In this document: piece by piece, positions 17,846 to 27,305 of the stretch
Position numbering within the stretch: position 1 is the first letter of the stretch
Layout of the letters: each line of letters begins with the position of its first letter
Assembly (NCBI RefSeq): GCF_014195445.1
Contig: NZ_JACIBT010000003.1
Span: 1-64,000, forward strand
DNA from: Garicola koreensis
Lineage (GTDB): Bacteria; Actinomycetota; Actinomycetes; Actinomycetales; Micrococcaceae
DNA length: 64,000 nt
Reading direction: 5' to 3'
Program-made: the position numbers and the translations under genes
Notes under the pieces: model-generated
Told to the model about the DNA's origin: nothing
Databases searched by the model: none
Seen by the model: the letters and a program-made list of their open reading frames with translations, nothing else

Positions 17846-20826
17846 TCGCTCTCACCTGCCTTTCGGGAGGGTGGTGGTTCGGGCTGCCAGCCGGCGCCCT
17901 GGGCTTGGCGGGGCACATCACCGGGGTCCTGCCCGGCCTCGATCTGCAGCTGGCCGGTGTTCTGGCCCTGGGCGCGCATGTGTGCCCGCAGCAGCTCCGC
18001 CGGATACCGCTGAGCCTGGCCCAGCCGGTCCAGCGCCACCAGCACCGAGCCGATCACCGCCAGGTAGATGCCCACATCGAAGATCAGCGCGGTGCTCAGC
18101 GTGAAGCCGGCCTCAGAGCCCCACGGCAGCGTCAGCCCTTCAGCGATGACGATGGGCCGCAGGAACGACGCCTGGTCGCCGGCAAGGAATCCGGTCAGAC
18201 CCACTGCGACTCCCAGGACGATTCCTCCAACGATGACCAGCGCATAGTCGAAGCGCAGCTTGACTCTGGAGTCCGAGGGCGCCACCAGGTAGCGCAGGGC
18301 GAAGAAGCCGCCAGCCACCAGGGCGGCGATGAATCCGCCGCCCGAATCGTAGTGGCCGCGGACCAGCAGCACCAGCGAGAGCAGCACGATGAACGGGGCC
18401 ATCCAGTTGAAGACGCTGCGCATGGCCGTGGTGTTGTCGGCGGCGTTGCCCAAAGGCGTGCCCTCCCACAGCTTGGACTCCTGCGGCGGCTGGTCACTGG
18501 TGGAGAAGGAGGAGTTCAGCAGCGAGAGGATCGCGAAGCCGGCTATGCCCAGCACAGTGAGCTCACCCAGGGTGTCCAGTGCGCGGAAGTCCACCAGGAT
18601 CGAGTTGACGATGTTGACCGCGCCCACGGTCTCGTACGTTTCGCTCAGATACCATTCGGCGATCGGTGACTGGCCGCGGCGACCGGTCAGAGCGAAGGCT
18701 GCGATGAAGGCCATGGCCCCGAATGCCAGCGCAACGGTCGCTGAGACCACGGTGCGGGTGCGCGAGACCCTGTGGAAGGTGCGCGGCAGCTTACGCATCA
18801 CCAGCACCAGCACCACCACGGTGAGGATCTCCACCAGCAGCTGGGTCATGCCGACGTCGACCGCGCCGAGCACAAAGTACCAGGCGCCGACCACGAACCC
18901 GGCACCACCGGTGAGCACCACGGCCGCCGTGCGGGACTGCGAGAGCACTGCTCCGAGCAGGAAGATGGCCATGGTGGCGATGAGCACCCAGTCGTTGGGA
19001 CGCGTGTGGCCCGGGTCCAGCTGTCCGACGTCGCCGACGTAGAGGACACCGGCGACGAAGATCGCGGCCAGGAAGATGCCGGGAAGAGTCAGGTGCAGCG
19101 CGTGCATATCGGTGCGGGTGAGGTTGCCGACGCGGCGACCCAAACCGATGGACCCGGTGCGGATCTTCTCAGCGGCCTGCACGCCGGTGAAGGGCAGCAC
19201 AGTGCGCGGAACCCAGGTGTCCATCCGTGTGCGGCCCAGGACGGCGAGAAGCCCGACGCCGATCACGACCACCGAGAGCATCAGGTCGGTGCTGAGGCCT
19301 CCCCAGAGGTAGAAGTGGGGCTCATAGTCGGAGGTGGTGGCCGCTTGGGTGGCGGAGGTGAGCAGACCGTCGAAGATGAAGGGCACGAATCCCAGCACAG
19401 CCCCGGCCGCGGCGGGCAGCAGTGCGGGCATGTAGAAGGTCGGCGCCGCCTCGTGGGCGGTGTCGGGGTGCATCGGCTCTTTGACCTCATCCTGCCTGCC
19501 GGTCCCGGTGTAGGTGGTGAAGCAGCCCAGTACGATGCGTCCGCAGTAGGCGAAGGTGCCGATAGACGCCAGCACGCCCAGCAGGGTGATGGTCCAGGTG
19601 ACTCCGGTGCTGAAGCCGCCGTCCTCACCGGCTGAGAGGAACCCTTTGAGCAGGTTCTCCTTGGAGACGAAGCCGAACAGCGGGGGCACCCCGGCCATGG
19701 ACAGCGAGGCCACCAGGGTGATCACAAAGCTCACCGGCATCGTGCGTCGCAACCCGTTGAGCACGCGGATGTCTCGGGATCCGGCTTCGTGCTCGATGAG
19801 CCCGACCATCATGAACAGGCTCGACTTGAACAGCGCGTGGGCGACCACATGGATCAGCGCCGCGGCGATGGCGGTGGGGGTGCCGATGCCGATGATCGCC
19901 ACCAAAAAGCCCAGTTGGGAGACCGTGGAATAGGCCATGATCTCTTTGATGTCGTGGCGCTGCAGCGCGAAGAGCGCCCCGATGAGCGCAGTGATGAGGC
20001 CGCCGATGATCAGCATGCTCTGCCAGATCACCACACCTTCGAACACCGGGGAGAAGCGCAGCAGCAGGTAGATGCCGGCCTTGACCATGGCTGCCGCGTG
20101 CAGATACGCCGACACCGGTGCCGGGGCGACCATAGCGTCGGGCAGCCAGAGGTGGAAGGGGAACTGCGCCGACTTGGTGAAGGCGGCGAAGACGATCAGC
20201 ACCGCGACCGCACCGGTGAACCCGGCGTCGTCGTGCCATATCTGATGCTGCAGAGCCTCTGCGAGGCTGGTGGTTCCGGTGCGCACAATGATCATCAGCA
20301 CTGCGGCGAGCAGACCCAGACCGCCGGCCATGGTGATCAGCAGGGTGCGCTGAGCCGGGGCCGCGGCCTTCTCCCCGGAGCGGTTGATCAGGAAGAACGA
20401 ACACAGAGTGGTGAACTCCCAGAAGACGAAGAGCAGGATCATGTCGTCGGCGAGCACCATGCCGGACATGGAGAAGACGAAGAGCAGCATCCAGACGTAG
20501 TAGTCGGATGTCTTCTTCTGCGGCGTGAAGTAGCGGGCGCTGTAGGCCAAAACCAGGGCTCCGATGAACAGCACCAGCAGCAGGAACACCATGCTGATCC
20601 CGTCCAGCCGCAGCGAGATGCCCACGTTGGCCGTAGGGATCCAGGGCACCTGCTCCGCCATGGTCTCACCAGCAATGATGCCGGGCAGCCACGCCGCGCT
20701 GAAGCCACCCAGGACCAGCAGCCCCACCGCGGCGAACCAGCCGGTGTCGCGGCCGAGGATCCGGTGGACAGCGCTGGAGGCAGGAACCAGCAGCAGAGTC
20801 AGGAAGAGCAGCACCAGCAGATTCAC
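17842..20826 (-). CDS. mrpA: Mrp Na+/H+ antiporter subunit A with fused subunit B
   Basis: A 994-residue protein starting with GTG (20826). Residues about 1-780 are the NuoL-like MrpA antiporter, with FWEFTTLCSFFLINRS, SAQFPFHLWLPDAMVAPAPVSAYLHAAAMVKAGIYLLLR and AHALFKSSLFMMVGLIEHEAG. The rest is an MnhB domain (RSVFNWMAPFIVLLSLVLLVRGHYDSGGGFIAALVAGG...), so subunits A and B are one polypeptide, as in other actinobacteria. First gene of A(B)CDEFG. The complex exports Na+ (or K+) for protons and supports alkaline and salt tolerance. Confidence 0.95.
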   Translation of the reverse strand: MNLLVLLFLTLLLVPASSAVHRILGRDTGWFAAVGLLVLGGFSAAWLPGIIAGETMAEQVPWIPTANVGISLRLDGISMVFLLLVLFIGALVLAYSARYFTPQKKTSDYYVWMLLFVFSMSGMVLADDMILLFVFWEFTTLCSFFLINRSGEKAAAPAQRTLLITMAGGLGLLAAVLMIIVRTGTTSLAEALQHQIWHDDAGFTGAVAVLIVFAAFTKSAQFPFHLWLPDAMVAPAPVSAYLHAAAMVKAGIYLLLRFSPVFEGVVIWQSMLIIGGLITALIGALFALQRHDIKEIMAYSTVSQLGFLVAIIGIGTPTAIAAALIHVVAHALFKSSLFMMVGLIEHEAGSRDIRVLNGLRRTMPVSFVITLVASLSMAGVPPLFGFVSKENLLKGFLSAGEDGGFSTGVTWTITLLGVLASIGTFAYCGRIVLGCFTTYTGTGRQDEVKEPMHPDTAHEAAPTFYMPALLPAAAGAVLGFVPFIFDGLLTSATQAATTSDYEPHFYLWGGLSTDLMLSVVVIGVGLLAVLGRTRMDTWVPRTVLPFTGVQAAEKIRTGSIGLGRRVGNLTRTDMHALHLTLPGIFLAAIFVAGVLYVGDVGQLDPGHTRPNDWVLIATMAIFLLGAVLSQSRTAAVVLTGGAGFVVGAWYFVLGAVDVGMTQLLVEILTVVVLVLVMRKLPRTFHRVSRTRTVVSATVALAFGAMAFIAAFALTGRRGQSPIAEWYLSETYETVGAVNIVNSILVDFRALDTLGELTVLGIAGFAILSLLNSSFSTSDQPPQESKLWEGTPLGNAADNTTAMRSVFNWMAPFIVLLSLVLLVRGHYDSGGGFIAALVAGGFFALRYLVAPSDSRVKLRFDYALVIVGGIVLGVAVGLTGFLAGDQASFLRPIVIAEGLTLPWGSEAGFTLSTALIFDVGIYLAVIGSVLVALDRLGQAQRYPAELLRAHMRAQGQNTGQLQIEAGQDPGDVPRQAQGAGWQPEPPPSRKAGESE

Positions 20827-21065
20827 CGGGCGTTCACCGTCTCAGACTCTGCACCAGCACGCGGGGCACCGATGAGACCATGCGGCGGTGAGATCTCCAT
20901 CAGGCGCTCTCCAGGAAGGGTCGGCGTGCATCGGTCACTTGCTGAGACTGCATCTTACAGATGCTGGCGTGGGCCCTGCATATCAGGCTCACGTCCCCAA
21001 CAAGGCTCGACGTCGTCGCCGAACCTGCCGACCAGACTTCCCGGCACACCAATTTTGCTGTTCTG

Positions 21066-21095
21066 ACTATAACCACAGCGGGCAGGGCACACCAA
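21066..21095 (-). promoter_or_regulatory. Candidate promoter of the Mrp operon
   Basis: On the minus strand TTGGTG (21095-21090) and TATAGT (21071-21066) are separated by 18 bases, a good sigma-70-type pair. The predicted start near 21060 would give a leader of about 230 nucleotides before the mrpA GTG. The sequence TTGGTGTGCC of the -35 region is repeated 43 bp downstream (21052-21043 on the minus strand). Apart from this the 293-bp gap 20827-21119 shows no gene. Confidence 0.4.
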
Positions 21096-21119
21096 AGTCG
21101 GCCCAGCCGGCGCGGTTCC

Positions 21120-22100
21120 TCAGTCCGCGCTCTCCAGCACCCCGCAGGCCAGGCGCGCCCCAGCGTCGCCGGTGGCCAGCGACCCGGCGTCGGGGCCGTA
21201 GGGGGCGTAGCGCTCCGGGACGTTTCCGTGATGGTCGGCGTCGGCGTAGATGACCACTGCTGTGCCGTCCTCGTCCATCAGCAGATCCTCGGTCAGGGCT
21301 GTGGAGACCACTTCCAGGTAGCCGGTCTCGTTGTCGTTGATCATCAGGTTCGGAAGCGCTCCAGCACGTTGGGACCGGGGCAGATCCTCTGCGGTCTCCG
21401 GCGGCCTCTCGGGCTGCCCCGGTGCGGCCTCACCGGCAGCCTCTGCCCCGGGCAGTCCTCCGGCTGGGCGAACACTGAGCTGAGCTGCCGCAGCGCTGGA
21501 GCCGGGTGCTCCCTGCGGAGGCTGCTGCTGTGTGCTGCCCGGCAGCTGATCCTGCTGTCCGCCGGGATCCTGACCGTCGGTGCCCGGCTCCTCAGGGGTC
21601 TGCTGACCCGGCGCCTGCTGGTCAGGAGTCTCCGCCCCGGGCGATTCGGACAGTTCCTCTTCGCCCTCGACCACTCCGGGGTCTTCCTCAAGTGGGCCAG
21701 GGACCACGGCACCGGCGGAGTTGAAGTCACCGATCTGGCCCCACTGATCAGCCGACTGAACCTCACAGACCCCGTGCTCGTGAACGGCTATTGCGCGGAA
21801 CCCCGGTGTGAGATTCTGCACCTCAGCGCTCAGCCGCACTCCCTCCTCTGAGTCTGCGGCGGTGACGGTGCCGATCGGGTTGCCGGCCAGGTCGGTCACC
21901 TCGGCTGTGGCGAAGGCGTGATTCTCAGCGCTTTCGGTCTCCCCGGTGCCCGCAGTCTCCTCGGCGGATGCTTCAGCCGATTCCTCCGCCGTGGGCTCGG
22001 ACGTGGTCTCGACCGGTTCGGCGTCGTCGTCCGCGCCGCAGGCGGTGAGCAGCAGTATCGCAGTGGTCGCGAGGCAGAGTGTGCCCTGAGTGGTATTCAT
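21120..22100 (-). CDS. SodC-like lipoprotein with lost metal ligands and a low-complexity insert
   Basis: A 326-residue lipoprotein (lipobox LLTAC, Cys21) with a Cu/Zn superoxide dismutase-like fold signature: GFRAIAVHEHGVCE near 100-113, FNSAGAV near 126-132, AGALPNLMIN near 246-255, DEDGTAVVIYADADHHG near 277-292 and GDAGARLACGV near 311-321. Compared with the canonical motifs, only one copper His seems kept (His107). Expected His positions read Ala105, Val132 (approximately) and Tyr285, and the zinc Asp of AGDLPNL is Ala. The disulfide cysteines (112, 319) remain. Residues about 135-245 are a Pro/Gln/Gly/Glu-rich insertion. It is probably not a dismutase. Confidence 0.8.
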   Translation of the reverse strand: MNTTQGTLCLATTAILLLTACGADDDAEPVETTSEPTAEESAEASAEETAGTGETESAENHAFATAEVTDLAGNPIGTVTAADSEEGVRLSAEVQNLTPGFRAIAVHEHGVCEVQSADQWGQIGDFNSAGAVVPGPLEEDPGVVEGEEELSESPGAETPDQQAPGQQTPEEPGTDGQDPGGQQDQLPGSTQQQPPQGAPGSSAAAAQLSVRPAGGLPGAEAAGEAAPGQPERPPETAEDLPRSQRAGALPNLMINDNETGYLEVVSTALTEDLLMDEDGTAVVIYADADHHGNVPERYAPYGPDAGSLATGDAGARLACGVLESAD

Positions 22101-22247
22101 CAGCGCCCAGCATAGTCAACGCTGCTGGGTGAGCCCGGACGCCACCGCATGGGACTCGGCGCATGCAGGGCTACCATGCGGAGTTGCCATGTGGGGCGCC
22201 CCAGTGCCTTCCATGCCGGCGGCGCTGGAATTGGTCGCCGCCTCGAC

Positions 22248-22319
22248 CATCGGTTGATGGATTCTTGGCGGAATGCGCCCAGATCTGTGCTCCGAGCACC
22301 AAGAATCCATCAACCGATG
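22248..22319. repeat. 72-bp quasi-palindrome in the divergent sodC-like/peptidase intergenic region
   Basis: The outer arms are a perfect 21-bp inverted repeat (22248-22268 and 22299-22319). The centre CAGATCTG (22280-22287) is itself a perfect palindrome with the same axis (22283.5), and part of the region in between also pairs. It could form a cruciform in DNA or a long hairpin in RNA. No target-site duplication or transposase was seen. The rest of the 381-bp gap 22101-22481 should hold the two divergent promoters, which I could not place. Confidence 0.85.
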
Positions 22320-22481
22320 CAGCTGAGCGCTGGACACACTGCTTCAGCTGGACACCGGGGCCGCTGACGCAGGCGGGCGCCGGGAGCACAGCCGCCGCAG
22401 CCTCGAAATCACGGCGGGCCCGGACGAAACGTGGGGCACAGTGGCAGCGCACCACCGGCTGAGCATGAAAAGCTGACTGTC

Positions 22482-24558
22482 ATGACTGACACCACATTCT
22501 CCGACCTTGACCACTATGTGGCCCACCCGCGGATCGGCGCTCTGGCGCTGAGCCCCGACGGTTCGCGGCTGGTCACCACGGTTCAGACGCTGAACCCCAA
22601 GAAGGACGGTTACCTCACCGCGCTCTGGGAGGTCGACCCCAGCGGTCAGCGGCCCGCGCGCCGGCTGACCCGCAGCGCTCACGGCGAGTCCGGGCCCGTC
22701 TTTGCCGCCGACGGGGATCTGTACTTCACCTCGGCCAGGCCGGACGACGAGGCCGGCGATGAGGGCACTGCGCTCTGGTGCCTGCCGGCAGCCGGCGGCG
22801 AGGCCTTTGTGGTCAACCGCCGGGCTGGCGGGGTCAGCTCGGTGATCCCGGCCGCCGGCGCGGCGGTAGTGGCGGTCACTGCCCCGCTGCTGCCCGGCGC
22901 CGAGGACGAAGCCGCCCAGGAGACGCTGCACAAGGCACGCAGCGACTCCTCGGTGAAGGCGATCCTGCACAGCGGCTACCCGGTGCGGTACTGGGACCAT
23001 GATCTGGGCCCGGCTCACCCCTCGCTGTTCGTTCTCGGCGAGGAGGAGGAGGACGACGACGGCGCCGCCACCGTGGAGCCCCGGCGCCGCAGCCTGCGGA
23101 GCGTCACCGCAGGGATCGGATCGCACTTCAGCGGTGAGGCACACCTCAGCCCGGACGGCACCCAGGCGCTGATCGGCGTCGTGGTGCCTGAGGCCCAGGC
23201 GGAGCGGCGCAGTGCCGTGGCGCTGGTGGACACTGCGACCGGCGAGCGCCGAATCCTGCTCGACGAGCCCGGCACTGACTACTCCCCCGGGCCGATCAGC
23301 CCTGACGGGACCAAAGCCGCAGTCACCATCAGCCCGCAGCCGCACCCGGGACGGGCGCTCGCACCGAACCTGTACGTGCTCGATCTGAGGGACGGCAGCC
23401 TGACCCGCATTGCTGAGGACCTGGACCTGTGGCTGACGCCAGCCTCGGCCCGGCCGTGGATCGATGACACCCGGCTGCTGGCCACCGCTGATCAGCAGGG
23501 CCGCGGGGCCGTGCTCATCGCCGACAGTGCCAGCGGATCGGCCTCCGAGGTGCCGGTGGCCGACGCTGTCTACTCCGAGCTCTTCGCCTCAGCAGACGGC
23601 AGGAGCGCCTACGGGCTCGCCACCAGCTACGCCTTCCCCGCCGAAGTGGTCCGCATCGATCTGGACACCGGTGAGACCACCCGGCTGCAGAACCCGGTGG
23701 AGCGCCCACAGCTGCCGGGCCGCCTGACCGAGGTGGAGACTACCGCCAGCGACGGCGTGCGCCTGCGCGCCTGGCTGTGCCTGCCCGAGAATGCCTCAGC
23801 GACAGAGCCGGCGCCGACGCTGCTGTGGATCCACGGCGGCCCGCTCGGCTCATGGAACGGGTGGTCCTGGCGTTGGAATCCGTGGCTGGCGGTGCAGCAG
23901 GGCTATGCGGTGCTGCTTCCGGACCCGGCGCTCTCCACCGGCTACGGTCAGGATTTCATCGCCCGCGGGTGGAACAGCTGGGGCGATAAGCCCTACACCG
24001 ATCTGATGAGCATCACCGATGCCGCGCTGCAGCGGTCCGACCTGGACTCCACGCGCACCGCGGCGATGGGCGGGTCCTTCGGCGGGTACATGGCCAACTG
24101 GGTGGCCGGGCACACCGACCGGTTCAGTGCGATCGTCACCCACGCCAGCCTCTGGGCACTGGACCAGTTCGGCCCCACCACCGATATGTCACCGTTCTGG
24201 CGCCGGCAGATCGACCAGGCGATGGCCCAGACCCATTCGCCGCACCGCCATGTGGCCGATATTGTCACCCCGATGCTGGTCATCCACGGTGATAAGGACT
24301 ACCGGGTGCCCATCGGCGAGGGCCTGCGGCTGTGGTACGAGCTGCTGGCCGACTCGGGTCTGCCCGCCGACCAGAACGGTGAGACGGCCCACCGGTTCCT
24401 CTACTTCCCCACGGAGAACCATTGGATCCTCAGCCCCCACCACGCCAAAGTCTGGTACCAGGTGGTGTTCGCGTTCCTGGCTGAGCATGTGCTCGGCCAG
24501 CAGGCCACCCTGCCGCAGGAGCTCGGACTGACCCCGCCTGCGGAGCAGGACGGATCAG

Positions 24559-24569
<11 letters not shown>
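22482..24569 (+). CDS. S9 family prolyl oligopeptidase-type serine peptidase
   Basis: A 695-residue cytoplasmic peptidase without signal peptide. The N-terminal half has the repeated short strands of a seven-bladed beta-propeller (for example LSPDGTQALIGVV, ISPDGTKAAVTI), and the C-terminal alpha/beta-hydrolase domain carries the nucleophile in GGSFGGYMAN (Ser532), the acid in HGDKDYRVP (Asp606) and the base in ENHW (His647). This is the layout of acylaminoacyl-peptidase/dipeptidyl peptidase-like S9 enzymes. The ATG at 22482 is preferred over an upstream in-frame ATG at 22431 because homology starts with DLDHYVAHPRIG. The stop overlaps the convergent acylphosphatase gene by 11 bp. Confidence 0.92.
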
Positions 24570-24885
<316 letters not shown>

Positions 24886-24953
24886 CGGCTCACTCTCTGT
24901 ACGTGGTCTGTAGGGTGCGGCGTACCTCGGGGCGGCGGACTTAGGGTCCAGCG

Positions 24954-26156
24954 CTACCAGCGGGAGGCTGCCTCGCCCAGCCCGCTGCTGGGGTCGAAGG
25001 TGTAGACCTGCGTGCCGCTGACCCACGTGCGCAGCACCCGGTTTCGAGCGTCAAGCGGGTCGGCCGACCACAGGACCAGATCCGCATCCTTGCCCGGCTC
25101 CAGGGACCCGACCCGGTCGGCGACCCCGAGCACCTCTGCCGGGTTGATGGTCACCGCCCGCAGCGCGGCCTGCGGGTCCATGCCCTCACGCACCGCCAAG
25201 GCCGCCTGGGTGATCAGAAAGTCGATGGGCACCACGGGGTGGTCGGTGATGATGGAGACCTTCACCCCGGCCCGGCTCAGCAGCCCGGGCCCACGCGCAG
25301 TGCGATCGCGGACCTCGACTTTCGACCGGGAGACCATCAGCGGCCCGCAGAGCACCGGGATCCCGCGGGCGGCGATCCGGTCGGCGAGCTTATAGGCCTC
25401 GGTGCCGTGATCCAGTACCAGCTCGTAGCCGAACTCATCAGCGATGCGGATCGCGGTGGCGATGTCATCAGCGCGGTGACAGTGCTGACGCCACGGGATC
25501 TCCCGGTTGAGCACCTGGCTCAGAGCTTCGGAGACGAGGTCGGCGCTGCGTTCCTTCTGCGGTGTGGCCGCCCAATGGCGAGCCTGGGTGAACGCCCTGC
25601 GCAGGATCAGGGCCACCCCCATCCGGGTGCCGGGAGTCTGCTTCTGTTCGCCGTAGACCCGTTTGGGGTTCTCCCCCAGGGCCGCCTTCAGCCCCGATGG
25701 GGAGCGCAGCACCATATCGTCGACCACGGCGCCGAAGGTCTTCAGCGCCACGGTGAGCCCGCCGATCGGGTTGGCCGAACCGGGGTTGACGTTGACCGTG
25801 GTCACCCCGTTGGCCAGAGCGTCGTCAAAGCCGATCTCCAGGGGGTTGACGGCGTCCAGGGCCCGTGCGGCTGCGGTGACCGGGTCGGTGGATTCGTTGA
25901 AGTCGGCACCGGCCCACCCCTCGCCCTCCTCATGCACCCCCAGGTGCACGTGCGCGTCGATCAGGCCCGGCAGCAGCCAGCCGCCCTCGGCGTCGATGAT
26001 CTGGTGACCATCAGGGACGACGACGTCGGGCCCGAGCGCGGCGATGCGGCCCTCGGTGACCACCAGCGAGCCGTCAAAGGCCTCCGCGGTGACCGGCACA
26101 ATATGGGCGTTGCGCACCACATAGTTCTCCGCAGCATAGTTCTCCGCAGCAACCAT
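24954..26156 (-). CDS. Metal-dependent amidohydrolase (imidazolonepropionase-like)
   Basis: A 400-residue amidohydrolase-superfamily protein. The metal-binding HxH is in LLPGLIDAHVHLG (His69, His71); later conserved elements are WRQHCHRADDIATAI, VLDHGTEAY, VSIITDHPVVP with the catalytic-type Asp, and the C-terminal GSLEPGKDADLVLWSADPLDARNRVLRTWVSG composite domain. Substrate unknown; relatives act on cyclic amides, or on dipeptides such as Xaa-Arg or Xaa-Pro. The first codons contain a 15-bp tandem duplication (26121-26150) that repeats the residues AAENY. Confidence 0.9.
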   Translation of the reverse strand: MVAAENYAAENYVVRNAHIVPVTAEAFDGSLVVTEGRIAALGPDVVVPDGHQIIDAEGGWLLPGLIDAHVHLGVHEEGEGWAGADFNESTDPVTAAARALDAVNPLEIGFDDALANGVTTVNVNPGSANPIGGLTVALKTFGAVVDDMVLRSPSGLKAALGENPKRVYGEQKQTPGTRMGVALILRRAFTQARHWAATPQKERSADLVSEALSQVLNREIPWRQHCHRADDIATAIRIADEFGYELVLDHGTEAYKLADRIAARGIPVLCGPLMVSRSKVEVRDRTARGPGLLSRAGVKVSIITDHPVVPIDFLITQAALAVREGMDPQAALRAVTINPAEVLGVADRVGSLEPGKDADLVLWSADPLDARNRVLRTWVSGTQVYTFDPSSGLGEAASRW

Positions 26157-26262
26157 GGGCCCACCCTAACGCACCCGATTCCCAGCTGGCCTGCGGTGAG
26201 AACGCTTCCCAGTAGCGCTCGCAGGATGTGTGTTCTTCCGCTGAACCGGGAGAATGGGGACT

Positions 26263-27183
26263 ATGGATCACCACTCTCACACGGCCACCGGCTCCCGCTC
26301 CGGCCACCGTCTGCGGCTGATGGCAGCCTTGTTGATCACCGGTGGGATCGTGGTGGCTCAGCTGGTGGGCGCCTGGGTCACCGGTTCCTTGGCGCTGCTG
26401 ACCGATGCGGTGCACTCCTTCACCGACACCATCGGGCTCGGTGTGGCGCTGGTGGCCGCCACCCTGATGTTCCGTGCCGCCACGGCCACCCGCACCTGGG
26501 GGTTCCGCCGCGTGGAGATCCTCGCCGGATTCCTGCAGGCCACCCTGCTGCTGGGGATCGGCATCTACGCCGCAGTGGAGGGCATCAGCCGGCTCAGCTC
26601 CCCGCCGCAGATCCCACCGGTGGAGCTGATGGTGTTCGGCGCCGTCGGCCTGGTGGGAAACATCGCCTCCATGGCAGTGCTCAACGCCTCCCGGAAGGCC
26701 AACTTCAATATGCGGGCAGCCTTCCTGGAGGTCGCTGCCGACGCGCTGGGGTCCTTGGGGGTCGTGGTGGCCGGCGTCGTCATTTGGACCACCGGGTTCC
26801 AGCAGGCCGATGCGGCAGCGGGTCTGCTGATCGCCGCGCTGATCATTCCGCGCGCGCTGAAGCTGCTGGTGGAGACCGCACGCATCCTGCTGGAGTTCGC
26901 ACCGAAAGGCCTGGACCTGGAGAAGGTGCGTCAGCATATGCTCCAGCTGGAGCACGTCGAAAAGGTCCACGACCTGCACGCCTCCACTGTGGCTACCGGG
27001 CTGCCGGTCATCTCCGCCCATGTGGTGGTGGATGAGTCCTGCTTCCGCGCCGGCTGCGCCCCGGACAAGCTGGCCGAGCTTCAGGCCTGTGTCGCCGAGC
27101 ATTTCGACGTCGGCGTCCAGCACTCCACCTTCCAGCTGGAGACTCGGGACATCGCCGCCTCCGAGACCCACGTTCACACCTAG
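26263..27183 (+). CDS. Cation diffusion facilitator (CDF) metal efflux protein
   Basis: A 306-residue, six-TM CDF transporter (CzcD/ZitB-like) that exports Zn2+, Co2+ or similar ions in exchange for protons. A His-rich N-terminus (MDHHSH) precedes TM1; the metal-site motif is LLTDAVHSFTDTIG (TM2), with the partner motif FLEVAADALGSLGVVVAG (TM5). The C-terminal cytoplasmic domain contains VEKVHDLHASTVATGLPVISAHVVVD. The start at 26263 is preferred to the ATG at 26254 because GGGAG at 26248-26252 is correctly spaced only for the former. Confidence 0.92.
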   Translation: MDHHSHTATGSRSGHRLRLMAALLITGGIVVAQLVGAWVTGSLALLTDAVHSFTDTIGLGVALVAATLMFRAATATRTWGFRRVEILAGFLQATLLLGIGIYAAVEGISRLSSPPQIPPVELMVFGAVGLVGNIASMAVLNASRKANFNMRAAFLEVAADALGSLGVVVAGVVIWTTGFQQADAAAGLLIAALIIPRALKLLVETARILLEFAPKGLDLEKVRQHMLQLEHVEKVHDLHASTVATGLPVISAHVVVDESCFRAGCAPDKLAELQACVAEHFDVGVQHSTFQLETRDIAASETHVHT

Positions 27184-27216
27184 TTGCACCCCTGGCAGCA
27201 GCTGAACAGCAGCCGG

Positions 27217-27244
27217 TTGCGGTTCCCGAGGGACCTGTTAGTGT
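27217..27244 (+). promoter_or_regulatory. Candidate promoter of ectD
   Basis: TTGCGG (27217-27222) and TAGTGT (27239-27244) are separated by 16 bases, 62 bp upstream of the ectD ATG. The spacing is slightly short and the -10 is weak, as might be expected for an osmotically controlled gene. This is a visual match only. Confidence 0.25.
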
Positions 27245-27305
27245 CCTGAAGCAGTGGCGCTGATCCGCCACAGAGATTCTTACACAACTTCAGGAGGGTA
27301 TTCAG

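Noticed and set aside
26192-26208. Half-site GTGAGA before the CDF gene as a further operator
   Set aside because: The second half (TTCCCA) does not match TCTCAT, and there are no 11-bp repeats.
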